Assembly (NCBI GenBank): GCA_001692895.1
Contig: KV748180.1
Location: forward strand, 4,617,805 to 4,681,804
Length of the DNA: 64,000 nucleotides
Direction: 5' to 3'
Source: Cenococcum geophilum 1.58
Taxonomy: Eukaryota; Ascomycota; Dothideomycetes; Gloniales; Gloniaceae
The notes beneath the pieces were generated by a model, which ran no database searches, was not told the origin of the DNA, and worked only from the letters and a program-made list of their open reading frames with translations. Position 1 is the first letter of the stretch. Each line of letters starts with the position of its first letter. Below are positions 1 through 11,964 of the stretch, one piece after another. The translations under genes were made by a program, and so were the position numbers.

Positions 1-244
1 GTAAAGGGCTATAGGTTTACTTTGCTATAGTCCAGGCATAAGTGCAAGTATTGTGACGGCGCTGGAGTGCGTCACCTAGTTAGGGGTTCGCGTAAGACTT
101 GGCATGTGTATATAGACGTCGCCTCACCACCTTCTCTTGCTCCTTAGCTTAATATCTTCGTAATACAGCATTCGTTCGCTTGATCTTGCAAGCATTCGTT
201 CAAGTCTCTGTCGAGACATTTGTTCGATAGTTCGAGCCGTCACA
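1..244 (-). repeat. Probable LTR edge of a retrotransposon cut by the window start
   Basis: Read on the minus strand, the segment begins TGTGACGGCTCG at 244, a typical TG start for a fungal LTR. It abruptly ends the reverse transcriptase reading frame of the neighbouring copia element. The rest of the element would lie left of the window, so neither the other LTR nor a target duplication can be checked. It could also be another mobile-element end. Confidence 0.4.
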
Positions 245-3200
245 TTTATAATCCGTTAACTAACTTATTAAATTATAGGTAATTACGTAAGAACTAAGTC
301 CTTTCCCTAGTCGTTATAAGCTTGTATAATAAGCCTTAACTTTTTAAAGGCTTTATTAGTACTAGGGTGCTTAATTTTATTAATAAAGCGTAAGTTAAAT
401 ATACGGACGCCTTGCGGAACGTCTTTCTCCATTATAACTGCAAAGACGCCCTTCTTAAGTAGTCCGTTAATCTCTTTGCGTTATAAGTCCGTAAAAGGAG
501 TTTCTTATACTAGAACTAATATATCCGCAGGCGAAGATTGCCTTGCGGATATTCCTGCGAAGGTTAGGTAATTCTCTATTATGGGGTTTTTGGTTATAGG
601 GTGCTTTTAGGGGCATTCTCGGCCACGTTTTATAGTAGGTTTAGTGGGTTTAGTAAGTTTGCGGGGGACTTCTATAGTAGGTATAGGTGCTTCTAGTTTA
701 TCTAAAGGTAGGGGCGTTTCCAGTTCGTCTAGTTTAACGTTATAGGTGTTTTTGGATCAAAAGTAGGGTTTTACGGACGTGCTCCTAAAGCTGGTCGGTC
801 CGCTAGGGAGTTATATATAGCACGTTTCATTTTCTACGGCTAGTAAACAGTAAGGTCCCGTCTAATTGCCGCTTTTACGCTATATAAGGACTTTAGAATT
901 AAGTAGGAGGTTATAAACTAAGGTTATATCTAGTCCGTTGCGGTAATATAGTGCACTATTAACTACTTATTTGGCCCATAATTTAACTATTTCAGCTATT
1001 GCCTTTTATATTATAGCTGCTCGTTCCGTAATAGACGGGGCAGGAGGGCCTAGGTTGCTTATCCTTAGGTAGGCTCCGTAAACTAAGAGGGTGGGTACTA
1101 GTCCGTCCAGGCTAGCAGTGTTATTAACGGCTTTTATAGCTATTTATAGAGCTAGTTCCTTTTAAATGTCCTTATATTCGTCTATAATAATCTAGTAAGC
1201 TCTCCGTAAGGCTAAGTAAGCTTACTTAATAAGCCTAACGGACTAATACGCCTTAACTAAAACAGCTTTTATTAATATAGCCATAGCCGTAGTATACTAC
1301 TAGAATTCCTTACTAATAAAGCTCCTACCGGCGTTATGGGTAATATACTGCGGGGGTTTAACATATATGTCGATCTAGTAGGTCCATAAAATATCCTAGG
1401 TATACTTTATAGATATATTTTATAACTAACGGGTAGCTTAATAACAGGTTGCCTTATTAATTATATATAGTACTAGGCTACCGTTAATATATATAATATC
1501 TATGTACACTAAGTGGTTAAAGTTAAGATCCTTATAAAGGGTAAACTTAAATCAGCCTAGGGAACGTCCGTATTTCTAGTAGTAGGAGTAGTATTTAGTT
1601 AGGTAGTTAATTACCTTTTTATTAACGTCGTCGTGTCCAGAGCGTTTAAGGACTCTATATAGCTTTTCAGCTAATAAGTGGCCGAAACGGCGGTATAGGC
1701 GGTGGATTTCCATACTGGTGAGGTAGCACGGGTTATAGTCAAAAGATTCCTAAATGTACGTCTATAAGGTCTCTCCCTATATAAGGAACGGGTGTCTAAA
1801 TTATCGTATAATTAGTAGGGTGATATATTTACTTCCTGGGGTAGTTATAGGGCCAATTAGGGTGTCCGTAATATTATTATAGTACACCTATAACCTATCT
1901 ATATCTATAAGACAGAGTAGGAAGGGGGTGTCCGCTTTTACTATATGGAAGTCAACTAGGCTAATTGGAGTCTTAACTTTAACTAATCTAATTAATGCGG
2001 TTAAGCTAATGCCGAATTAGACGTTTACGGCCCCAATTTACATAATATCAATGTCCGTATTATTATTTGTGGTGGTCCTATATACAAGGTATTATCTATA
2101 GCCCGCGGTAGACTTCTTAGAGGCACCTATATCAATTATAACACCGTAGAATTCCTTAGGGGTATAGCGTTCTGTGGTGATATATATAAATAGGTCCTGT
2201 TTATGGTCCGTAATGTCTATAACGGGGGTACTTATAGAATGGTTTTTGGGCGCAATTAAGTGTATAAAGGAGCGGTTGGCTAATACAGTTATAATATTAA
2301 AGGCTTAGCTATCTGTAAAAGGTCTAAAAGTAGTTAAAAATGTTTTTAAGGTCTCTTATTCCTAAGCGTTTAAGTTAAAGTTAATTATAAGGGCTTCTAT
2401 TAACTTATTAGGGGGCTCTTCTACTTCCTCTCCTTCATATTCTAAAATAAACGGGTTAATACGGCTATTAAGTCTCTTCCTGGACTTATTACGTTCTTCC
2501 TAGGTATGCCTTATAGACTAATATCCTTCCTTACCGCACACGAAGCACTTCTGGCTAGTTTATCTACAGGGGTATATTTTTATATAGGGGTTACTATAGG
2601 GGTTATGGGTAGGACTTGGTCGGTACGGGTGCTGTTAGTGGTAGCGGCGGTCCGTAAAGTAGATATCTAAGTCTATTTATAGATATTAAATATCCGTAAT
2701 AAAGGCTTAAGTGCTGCTTAGTAGGTTTAAGACTTTATACGTTATAATATAGGAGCGTAGATTATTAATAAGGCTAGCTAAGGTATCTGTAGGCTTATAG
2801 TAGGCGTACTTATAGGGCTCTACTTCCTAGTAGGCTGTAATAAGTTTGTTATATAGGAAGTCATCTATTTAAAGCTTGGCGTTAAGGCCGTGCTATAGGT
2901 GCTAAAGGTCTTTAATAAGAATTTATAGGCACTCTATAGTTAATTTTTTAGTGTTCTTATTAATTACGGTCCATAGCTTAGTTGCATTCTATTAGGTAAG
3001 AATATTACGCTTATATTCTAGTCCTTTAAAGTAGTTGCGAGTAGCTTTATATTGCTTATTAAAGGGAATACCAAGGGGGTTGCTCTTAAGGTTAGTATAG
3101 TAGTGGTTAAGTGCTAGGCCGCGCAGTATAGTAGAGTAGGCTTAGCTGAACTCCTATTTAGGGATATCGGCCTTCTAATAGAGGTCCGTAAAGATAGTTA

Positions 3201-4265
3201 GTTTAAAGTTAAAATTGTCGTTTTTATCGTTATACTTAGATTTATTGGTATAGAGCTTAGCTAAGTTAGCTATCTCCTTGCCGTAAGTCTTTACTTAGGT
3301 AGGTTACGAATCTATAACTTATAGATCTATGGCTTGCGGATATATAGCTTACAGATATATAGCTTGCGGATCTGTGACTTAAATAACGGGGGTAATTTGG
3401 TCCATATTTTGGTTTATAGGGGTATTATAGTCCATAATTTGGGTTATAGGGGTATTATGGTCCGTAACTTAAGTATTAGGTATACTTTAGCCAGTAAGAT
3501 TAATTCTAATGCCACTTGGGTTTGTGAAACAAATTTGGTTAAATAGGTTAGCTATAAGGCTAGAGATTCTATTAAGTTTAAAGGAGGCAAAGAGGTTGCT
3601 AGTTTTAATGTGATCTAAGATCTACTCTTTAGTCTATTCCGTTTGGTCCTCCTTATATAGTGTGTTGTATAGAGACCGTGCAATAGTAACTCGTTTATCC
3701 CTTTTAACCTATACGCCTTAGTAATATAAGAGGGTTCGTAAGTTACGGATAGCAGTAGGGTTGCAAGCCTTAAAAATAGCTTCCGTAAAGTCCGCAAAGT
3801 CTTCCTTATATTGCTCCCATAGGTCGTTATTTATAAGCTTAAAATATCCGTATTTAAGGATTTTGTATATAATATAGTTGTTAACGTCAGTTATAGACGT
3901 AAGGTCGACTCCTTGGCTCTATTTCTTTTAAGCTTTATTAATCTGCTTACTTGTGTCTGCTATGCTGTGTAGTATAGTATATAGCGGGTAGAAAAGGTCT
4001 TGTAGTGGTCTGTAAAGGCGGTTAATAGGTCCATAACGGTTTGCAGAAGGGTAGGGGGTTTCCATAAGGTCTTGTAACGGTCCGTAAAGGTAATTAGTAG
4101 GTCCGTAGTAGTTTATAGGAGGGTAGGGGGTTCCGTAAAACTCTGTATTCGCGTTTATAAACTTTTAGTAAACCGTACTAAGACTTAAATAAGTATATAG
4201 AGTTGGTGATAGGTCTGTAATCCCCGACTTCCAACCTTTTAGCAGGTCGTACTAGGAGTTTAAAC
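245..4265 (-). pseudogene. Copia-1: Ty1/copia gag-pol remnant (gag, zinc knuckle, integrase, start of RT)
   Basis: Reading the minus strand from about 4200 down, a Gag-like region leads to a CCHC-type knuckle at about 2527-2550 (CFVCGKEG followed by Tyr where His is expected). A pre-integrase motif (RRFGHL) lies near 1690, and an integrase core begins at about 1500 with IIYING, then THNAG. The start of a copia reverse transcriptase lies at about 380-420 (PQGVRIFNLRF). The frame ends at 245, where another element begins, so the YVDD motif and RNase H are missing. Integrase before RT is the copia order. Stops fall where Gln, Trp or Arg codons are expected. The family is clear; exact ends are not. 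Confidence 0.8.
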
Positions 4266-4470
4266 AGGTGGTCGCTGTCGTATATCGCTCGGTGGGAGGT
4301 ATTAAGTAATTGCTAATCTATGCGCGCTTACTGATTAGTATTCGTACCAATTTAATAGCACGAGTGAGTTAGATCTAGGGGCACGAAATATATATAGTAT
4401 CGTATACTCTTTTAGATAATAGTAACTGTTAATTATATAAAGTAGACAACGTGGTCTATATACTGATGCA
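4266..4470 (-). repeat. LTR-like segment preceded by a polypurine tract
   Basis: On the minus strand a purine run (AGGGGGGAGG, 4480-4471) is followed by TGCATCAGTATATAG, which resembles a polypurine tract and LTR start. It lies upstream of the Copia-1 gag, so it may be that element's 5' LTR, with the tract belonging to a neighbouring copy. The second LTR is not in the window to confirm it. Between 4481 and 4590 there are short repeats containing ACGCGTA that I cannot assign. Confidence 0.3.
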
Positions 4471-4599
4471 CCTCCCCCCTAATTAGTTAGTGCTTTATAA
4501 GTGCACCAGACGCGTAAGCGAGTGGTTGGTGCACTAAACGCGTAACGCGTACCTGGTGTACCGAACGCGTAAGCACGCGGCTGGTATAATAGGTGCTAT

Positions 4600-5213
4600 A
4601 ATTATACACTACTATTATAGTAGAAGAATCTTACGAGCTTATTAAACGAATTAGGTTTTAAAGAAGTACCCTAAAAGCCGTATATTATGCTAAAAGGTAA
4701 AATAATTATCTTCTTCTATGTTAATAATATTATCTTCCACCACTAAAAGACAGATAAGAAGAAAGCTTAAAAAGCAATTAAGGAGCTAAGTAAGGAATAC
4801 TAGATAAGTACCCTTAGCGAGCTAAAATGGTTCCTAGGAATCTACGTGCTATATAATTGTAGCTAGAGGCTTCTATAGCTATCCTAGGAAGGCTATATTA
4901 AGAAGATAGCTAACTAGTATAAGATAGATCTTAGAGGGCGTCTTCTAGACACTCCTATAGCAGAATTAGAACTCCTTCCTACTAATTACTATATAATCCG
5001 TCTAATGCGTCTATCCCCTAATATAGACCTATTAGTCTATCCTATATCCCTACTAGCTTCTATAATGCTATATTAGAGAAAACTAGGTTTAGTACTCTAT
5101 ATAGCTACTATAACGCGTCCGGATATTACCTTTATAGTATTATAGCTAGTAAGGTTTAATTAGGACCTAAGCGGTAGATAAAGTTATCTAGTACCTATAT
5201 AGCACGAGGAGCA
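4600..5213 (+). pseudogene. Copia-2: reverse transcriptase / connection fragment, part 1
   Basis: The plus-strand frame contains the copia RT active-site block (IIIFFYVNNIIF at about 4700-4735), where YVDD has become YVNN. Next come the WFLGI motif near 4830 and the post-RT segment with TRPDITF near 5120. The element is 5'-truncated: nothing of gag, integrase or early RT is present. The reading frame stops at a LINE inserted at 5226 and resumes at 7380 with RNase H. Stops are at expected Gln and Trp positions. This is a different family from Copia-1 and lies in the opposite orientation. Confidence 0.85.
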
Positions 5214-5225
5214 GAGCAATCTACT

Positions 5226-7367
5226 TTTTTTTTTTTTTTTTTTTTTTTATCCATTGTATTATACTACGTACAATACTGCGCATGCAGCCTTGGGCTATGG
5301 CGCTATAGTTCTATATACATAAATCCTTTCCTAGGCAATGCTTAATATGTACTAGTAGCTATATCCTAGTAGTTTATAGTTTCCTAGTAAAATACTAAGA
5401 TACTACAACTACTAAGGAGAATGAGAAAATGGTAAAGAAAAACTAATAAAAATCCTAACCCCTGTCCCTGTCCTTTTGCAATTTATTTCTGTCCTTTTGC
5501 TCTCTAATATCATTTTAAGAGCCTAGTAGGAGTCACCCCCTTCTAGAATCCTATCTGATTTATTCTTCCATAGAATCTTCTTCGCGTACTAGTTTAGCAG
5601 CTTTAAGAGTCTCGCAGTCTTTACTATTAGCAAAGTGTTTTTCTTTACAATTAATGCAAAGAGGGGTGGTATGCTGGCAAGGCCTGCCTGTTATTATAAC
5701 AGGTAGAACAGGAATGGTCTTTAGATAAATGTGCAGCCGCACAGTATCTGCAGGCCCTAGTAGAGCACCTGTCTCCTATATGGCCAAATTTTTGGCAGCT
5801 CGTACACTGCGTAGTAGGAGAGACTTCGAGGTATTTTACTACCTTAGTAGCTGTACCTGCAATTGATATCTCTTTTTGTTAAGGATTTCTTGTCTTTTTT
5901 CTTCGTTCTCTATAGTAAAAAACTATAGAGGCCAAATCTGGTCGGTGGATCGTGTCTTTTTACACTAGATAAGGATCCATCTAGGTAGTCCTTTGTAAAC
6001 CTTATAAGGAATTAAAGGTCTCAATTTCTTCTTTTAGAAGCTTAGAGCCTTCTTCTCCTAGGAAAGGTAGGGTAGGAACCCCATGGGCTATAATTTGAAC
6101 CCATGGTTCTAGTTTTTGTTCTCTTTAAAAAGGTAAAGCAGTTATGCCAGATTTCCTTGTATTTAACTAGGAAATCCGCATTATACTCTTCCGTAAGTCG
6201 TAAGGAGGATATTTTGTTTTCCCTTAGTTCTAGCTATAGATGCTAAAACAGGTTTTAATCTTGACGTTTGCAGTTTTGATGCAAATAGTTGATTGACTTT
6301 GCTGCTTTTTTACTCGTATAGAGAAGGTATCTAGAGTTGGTCCTTTTACGAGAGTCTGTAATTAGGACTAGCTTTCTTTCTTGTTAGCTGCTTTTTCTTA
6401 CTTCTAGTAGAAGTAGAAGGATAGGAATGGAAACCTAGTGACGAGGAGGGTAGAGAGGACGAAGTTAGGGGAGGTCCTTCTTTAGCCTCTCCTGCGTTAG
6501 GTTGCTTTAGTAGGGGCTAGCCTCCTTACGGAGAGCTCTTACTTCTTCGACTAGTCCTTTTAGGACATCTTTTGTCTTTTCTTTTTCTTTTCCTTTTAAA
6601 GGGGTTTCCCTGTTAGGATACTCCTTGTATATGCCTCTAGCGTTTTAACTTGTTCTTTTTCTTCTTCTTTTTCTAGCCCTTTATATGCCTGGTTAGGCTT
6701 TCTAGAGCTTTTTGTAGGTGTTGTTCTGGAGAAAGGGAGGAAAAGGTATAGGTGTACTAGGTGTGCCATCCGTAGTAGTTATTGGTTTCCTTTTTACAGG
6801 TTTTTGGTTTTCTTTTCAGGAGAAGTTTGAGGATGTTCTCTTTCTCTCCCTTCTTAGACAAGCTAGGAGGAGAAAGAAAAGAAGATGAAAATAGAAACCT
6901 ATTATCATTTCTTTCTATAGGGGTTCGCCTATAGACTCGTTGTCGTCACTTGTCTATAGGAGGTTCTTTTTTAGGCCTGGTAGGCCTTGGCATCTTGTAG
7001 GGGGAGTTTTCTAGTTTTTACTATCCTTATACCCTTTTTCCTTACTAATCCTACTAGAGGATTTCTGGGGAGATTAGGTTTAAAGGTAGTAGTAATACTA
7101 GACCCCTAGTATTGGTGGTGGTAGTAGTAGTAGTTTTGGTGTTCCTGTCCGTGCCTCGCTTACAAGCTAGGACCACCCCTAAGAAGAATTTTCTGTTGGG
7201 GGAAAGGGGGTAAAACGACAATTAAATCCGCCTATAGCTCGCTAAGCAGTAGGAATTGGGTCTTGAAAGTTGGAAAATTGATTGTTTTTGGTGGTAAGAT
7301 GGGTATGCGTAAGTTTTGAAGTGCGGCGCTACCTTTTGGTAAGGTTGCATGTGTGGTGAAAGGTTTC
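5226..7367 (-). mobile_element. LINE copy 1: non-LTR element with ORF1 only, inserted in Copia-2
   Basis: A poly-T run (5225-5248) marks a poly-A tail on the minus strand. GAGCAATCTACT is present on both sides (5214-5225 and 7368-7379), a perfect 12-bp target duplication. The element is 2.1 kb. It has a 5' region of about 370 bp, a Gag-like ORF1 with zinc knuckles, about 300 bp of 3' region and the tail. No endonuclease or reverse transcriptase ORF is present. The second copy at 25431-27754 has the same beginning, ORF and end, so this looks like a defined non-autonomous element and not a random 5' truncation. Confidence 0.9.
5560..6993 (-). pseudogene. LINE copy 1 ORF1: Gag-like protein with CCHC knuckles
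   Basis: The ATG is at 6993 (minus strand), at the same place as in the other copy (MPRP...). The protein would have a Ser/Pro- and Lys/Glu-rich first half, a central part homologous between the copies, and C-terminal cysteine clusters. The last of these is readable at 5560-5742 (PLCINCKEKHFANSKDC, a CCHC knuckle). In LINEs of the Tad/I type such an ORF1 binds element RNA. Here the frame is broken by frameshifts and stops. No RT ORF follows within the element. Confidence 0.75.
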
Positions 7368-7379
7368 GAGCAATCTACT

Positions 7380-8098
7380 ATAGAGGAGATAAGGAAGGAA
7401 TAAACGGTAGAGGGAGAGATAAAGGAATACGCGACTAAGGATAAGACGACGGAGATGGTAGAATTGAAGCGCAATTATTTATCTATATTAGCGACGCATT
7501 ATTTACGGATAACTCTATTAATAAAAAGAGCTTATAAGAATATATTATAAAGCTATTTAGGGGGCCAATCGCCTGGAGAGTAAATAAGTAGGGTATGGTT
7601 ATAATATTAAGTATAAAAGCTAAGCTATTAGCCCTATTATAAATAGTAAAGAAAGCTATCATTATTAGTAGGCTACTTAAAGTAATAATGTTAAGGCTAA
7701 ACGAGCCCTTAATTATTAACTATAATAATACCTAAACACTCTAACTAATTATAGAAAATATAGTAAAGCTAATTATAAAGCTCTAATACGTTAATATCTA
7801 TTAATACTAGTTATGTTAAGAATACATAATAAAACGAGTGCTATTTTAATAGAAAGTAACGAAGGAGATAATTGCTAATAGACTTATAAAGGCCCTGCCT
7901 AAGCAGAGGTTTAAGAGCTTCGTTAATATAATTAGAATAGTGGATATTAAGGAGCGGCTAAATAAGGAGAAGTAATTGGAGGACCTAAGGGAGAATATTA
8001 GAGCGAGATGGAAGGATTTAGATAAGATTATAGTTTAATTAACGCACTGACGAATATAAGAAGGTAGTTAGCTTCGTCCTCGACTAGGTCGAAGCTAA
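7380..8098 (+). pseudogene. Copia-2: RNase H end, part 2
   Basis: This continues the copia frame beyond the LINE. GGPIAWRVNK-like sequence lies near 7560-7590, followed by the RNase H region and the typical terminal block IIANRLIKALPKQRFKSFV near 7870-7930, where an ancestral copy would read ADxLTKALP. Stops again fall at Gln and Trp positions. Frame continuity across the LINE supports a single interrupted gene. It ends about 60 bp before the polypurine tract and LTR. Confidence 0.85.
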
Positions 8099-8103
8099 GG
8101 GGG

Positions 8104-8290
8104 TGTATTAAATAATCTATATTCTCTGTAGCGTAGGACGTGCACGAGTTACGTGTATGGGTTACGTGTATTATAAATATCTTCGTCTAAGCCTAGGGAC
8201 CCTAGGTTAATTAATAATTAAGGCAAAATTAAGACTATTAATTAATTAACCCATTTTATTAATAAATAGCTCTATATGAACTATCTGACA
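8104..8290 (+). repeat. Copia-2 3' LTR
   Basis: A purine tract (AAGGGGG, ending at 8103) directly precedes TGTATTAAATAATC at 8104. The segment ends near ATCTGACA at about 8290, giving TG...CA ends and a length near 187 bp. The 5' LTR is absent because the element is truncated. The right end is inferred from where the minisatellite begins. Confidence 0.55.
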
Positions 8291-8449
8291 TATCTGGCTC
8301 CGGCGACGGTCGTCTAGCTCTAACGACGGTTGTCTGGCTCTGACGGTTATCTAGCTCTGGCGACGGTTATCTAGCTCCGGCGACGGTTGTTTAGCTCTAA
8401 TAATGGTCGTTTAGCTCTGATGACGGTTGTCTAGCTCTGGCGACGGTTC
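8291..8449. repeat. 20-bp minisatellite (first array)
   Basis: Tandem units of about 20 bp, roughly GCGACGGTTATCTAGCTCYG, with point differences between units. The same family occurs at 13003-13078 (remnant), 19757-19950, 41245-41560 and 48190-48322. In the last three it is followed by the same conserved block. Here it is cut at 8450 by a DNA transposon. Confidence 0.85.
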
Positions 8450-8690
8450 CAGCTTTGTTCATAACCAGCTTCCACCCCCCCCAAAGGCGAGCTGCGATTT
8501 TTGTACGCCATTTAATTTCGCTTGATCGCCACCAACTGTACATAGCAATCGTAGCGAACGCCCATTTGTCGTATGCGTAAATTCCCGCAATCCTTGGCGC
8601 GATTTTCCCCGTTTTCCCGCGCCAAAAACACGGAGATTTCAATACCTGCAATTAATCAACTTTATTACTAGTAATCACTTGGTTTACGCG
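8450..8690 (+). repeat. Left terminal inverted repeat of Tc1-A
   Basis: Contains a C8 run and segments such as TTGGCGCGATTTTCCCC that recur as reverse complement in 11965-12470. Inner homology runs to about 8690 (AATTAATCAACTTTAT, mirrored near 12000). At about 240 bp it is long for a Tc1/mariner family TIR. Confidence 0.8.
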
Positions 8691-8814
8691 TGAGGCTTAA
8701 GTCTGTATACAAAATAGAGCTTATATACTAACTTTTGGTGTTTTTATAGTTATGGATATTGTTCCTACGCGTCCTTGCCCACGTTACAGCCTTCCTTCTT
8801 TAAAATGAGTACGG

Positions 8815-9890
8815 ATTGTTAGATACTTCTAGCTTAGGTAGTAGCCTAATGCAATTGCTAAGGAGCTTAGTATTAGGCTGCAGACCGTATACGATGCAGA
8901 GAGCAATATAGTAAGATATGGAAGTGTTATAAAGCCTTTATATATACGACTTAGGCGGCCGCCTAAGTTTACTAAGGCGGATAAAGAGGCTGTACTAGAG
9001 TTGCTACTATAGGAAGGCTAGAGACAGCAAGCAGAAATTGTATACTGGCTTAACTATAAGCGCGGAGTTTATATCTCTTAGTTAGCGGTATTACGTATAT
9101 TAAAGAGTAGAGGATAGACTAAGAAGAAGTTATACCGCCTATCTCTTACGCGTAGTAAGTTACTCTATAAAGACTGGTAATAAGATATATCGCAGTTTAC
9201 TACAAATAATTTAATCTTTCTAGATGAATTAATCTTTAATAAGAGGACTAGCTAGCGTAGCCACGGATGGGCTCTAATTAGCGAGGACGCTCGATATTAC
9301 GGTAATGTAAGAAGAGGAGATATATAGAGTATCTGCGCCGCGATAAGCCTTAAAGGATATTTATCTTGTATAGGAGTTTAACAAAGATACTTTAATAATT
9401 AGGAGTTTCTTAATTAGTTAATTGATATGCTATTACTAGAGGTAATAGTAGTATACGGCGGTCGTCTAATGGTTATTATCCTAGATAATAACTCCGTATA
9501 TATTAATTAGTAGGTTATTAAGGCTGTGCAAGAAGTAGGTCACCTTATTCGCTTTCTACCGCTATACTCGCCCGACTTTAATCCTATTAAGTTAACCTTC
9601 TTAGTTCTAAAGTCTTGGATAAAACGTTACTATTACTTCCTAAGGCCAACCTACTTAAACTTTGGCCAATTCCTACGAGCGGCGATTAGGTATAGCAACT
9701 GTGATTAATTTATAAGGGCGTAGTTTCATTATTTAGTATATGGTTACTATATTAAATAGGAGGAGCTAAATTAGGTGCGTGAACAGCTGGCCGCCTTTAA
9801 GAGGGGTGAACTTAATATTAAAGGAATGGAGGAACCTAACGATGAGGGACTCGATAAGGGACTTAATAAGGGACTTAGTAGGGAGTTTAG
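8815..9890 (+). pseudogene. Tc1/mariner-like DDE transposase (Tc1-A)
   Basis: The plus-strand frame shows an N-terminal helix-turn-helix-like region (KELSIRLQTVYDAE near 8855-8895). The catalytic core follows: IFLDE at about 9210 (first Asp), WALISEDARYYGN near 9270-9305, MVIILDNNS near 9470-9490 (second Asp), and YSPDFNPIKLTF near 9565-9600. The family has Glu after NPI; here it is Lys (AAG), a G-to-A change that would remove the third catalytic residue. C-terminal residues are open from 9526 to 9708. Stops elsewhere are at Gln, Trp and Arg sites. The start codon is not certain. Confidence 0.85.
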
Positions 9891-9959
9891 TAGTTAGGAG
9901 CTCTATTAGATCTATTCTAAATATAAATATAAACACCCTACGCCGGTAATAACCTTTTA

Positions 9960-11940
9960 TCTTTAAGTAAGTCCTTCTAGTATAGCCGTAGTAGCTTGCT
10001 GCTTATAATATATAGGCTTAAAAGCAGATAACTCCTCCCTAAATCCTCGTGCTAACCTATTACTTATACTAAGCTAAATAGTAAGTTGATATATCCTTAA
10101 TATATAATCTTTTATCTGCTTAAGATCCTTAATCTTCCAGTCCTGCTCCTCCTTAATCTCCTTTGCCCGCTCCTACTTTAGCCTTCGCTACGGATTCCGT
10201 ACTAATCCTATCTTCTAGTTAAAGAACCTCTATACAACTTCTACCTTATCCTCTATATATAGCTAAATAATTAGGCTTAAATTTAGAGCTTGCTCGGGTA
10301 GTAAAGTAGTTTAGATATTAGTGGGAGGTGTAGGTAGGGTATAGATAGAACGCGGAGGCTACTACTTAAGCTGTTAAGTGTATACTTGAGTTAGAGCTTA
10401 AGGTGGTTAGGTAGGCGGCTGAGTATATACAGGAAGCTGTTGCTAAAGCGGTTGTATATAGGGAGGGGGTAGCTGTTACTATAACTCCCATTACTCTTGT
10501 CGCTGTTTATAAACTTCCTAAGACCTCTATATAGAGCTTATATTATCCATTATTATCTACTAGGCGCTTATTTCCATCTATATCTTCTGCATTTCCATTA
10601 TCTACTATATCACACTCTTTGCTTCTTTTGTGGTAGAAGTTTTAATTAGTTACTAGTAATCTTTTCTAATAGCGCCTTATTGGTCCTTAAGGTATATATA
10701 AAGCTTAATAGGAGGCTAGAGAAGTATTATATCACTAGCTAGTATTGCATTCCCCTAGGTCTCGTGTTAAGGAGCGGTAAGCTTATAATAGCTTTAGCTG
10801 ACTGGATCTATATAGCAGGTGTTGTTATAGTTTAAGCAATTCTTATTGTTGCAAGTCTACCTATCTATTATCTGCTTTTAATAGGTGCCCGCGAGGTATA
10901 TAAATTCGCAGTGGATATCTAACTACTCCTGTAGCCTTAAAGTACGGTACCGTCTTAAGGGCGTAGAGTTAATAGGCGCAATATCCGGAGAAGCTACTTT
11001 CTTTCTTAACTTATATATTTCGTAAGAAATCTTATACTTAAAGATAGCTTTAATAACGTCCTTTGGATACTAAGTCGTAAGACCTTCTAATATAGCCTTA
11101 ATAGTTTGGCTGGTAATTTCATTAAAGTCGGCTAGATAATATATAGTTCTCTTTATATAAGCTACTAACGGCTTAAGAGAAACAACGCGTTAGTAAACCT
11201 TGTAATCCTTATCCTCTACTAGCTCGTCTACCTCCGCACTTAAGGCAGTTTTAATATCTGTAAAACTAAAACTGGATATTAGTATGGGAGGTAAAGGCTT
11301 CTAATTAGCTAGCTTAGTATTTATAAAGATCTTTATAATAGTTTATATAAAGCTAAGAGCAGTGTAAGTTGGCTTAGCGGTTTCCTCCTTTAAATTGGAG
11401 GTAGTAGGATCTTAAAGAGCAAGAAGCTGACGCTTTTTCTTAAGCTACGCCTTTATAAGTGCCTTATTTAACTAAGAGGACCGAATAAAAGGCAACTCGG
11501 GCAATATATCGTCGTCCTCCGCCTCTATAACCTCTAACTACTGCTCCTCTATTTCCTTATACTCCTCTACCTCCTCCTTCTCCTCCTCCGAATTAAGGCT
11601 CTCTAGCCCCTTGGTACCCGTACTACCTCTATCCTTAAATTGAACTTATCTTTGTGTAGAAGGAACTTGGGTTAGCTTTCTTATGGCAGGCTTTGGGGCA
11701 GGCGTCGCGGTGGCTTTCGCGGTGGGCTTTATGGAACGCTTTGTAGTAGGCCTCGTAGTAGGCTTCGTAGTAGGCTTCGTAGTAGGCTTTGTAGTAGGCT
11801 TCGCAGTAGGCTTCGCGGTAGGCCTCGCAGCAGGCCTCGCAGTAGGCTTTGCAGTAGGCTTTGAAGTAGATCTTAAGGAGCCTCCTTTCCTCTTCTTAGA
11901 AGGCTAAGCGCTTGCGCGGGTGCTAGATGCCACTAAAACA
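9960..11940 (-). pseudogene. Second (passenger) gene of Tc1-A, function unknown
   Basis: Read on the minus strand, one frame can be followed for about 650 codons with stops almost only at Gln-type codons. Order from the N-terminus: a basic Lys-Pro-Thr-Thr repeat region (11690-11900, encoded by a 12-bp tandem repeat); an acidic stretch (EEEKEEVEEYKEIEEQQ near 11560); a central region with LADFNEITSQTIKAILEGL near 11100; a cysteine cluster (TCNNKNCLNYNNTCYIDP near 10820-10870); and a Gln/Pro-rich C-terminal third. I do not recognise the family. It lies tail to tail with the transposase inside the same TIRs, so it travels with the element. A DNA- or chromatin-binding role is only a guess from its charge pattern. 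Confidence 0.6.
11690..11900 (-). repeat. 12-bp tandem repeat encoding Lys-Pro-Thr-Thr
   Basis: About 15 copies of a 12-bp unit (GTAGTAGGCTTC on the plus strand) lie inside the passenger gene. Being a multiple of three, the unit keeps the frame and gives (KPTT)n on the minus strand. The plus-strand translation (VVGF repeats) is a shadow. Confidence 0.8.
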
Positions 11941-11964
11941 CCAAGAATTAGTGTATATAACGAT

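Noticed and set aside
3334..3546. 70-aa plus-strand frame with repeated YRGI
   Set aside because: Antisense to the Copia-1 gag region; the repeat is short and AT-rich.
8291..8449. CRISPR-like array of regular units
   Set aside because: Units are contiguous 20-bp tandem repeats without spacers, in a eukaryotic transposon setting.
11683..11907. Plus-strand 74-aa frame rich in Val-Val-Gly-Phe, resembling a membrane protein
   Set aside because: It is the antisense of the KPTT repeat of the minus-strand passenger gene, which continues far beyond it in frame.
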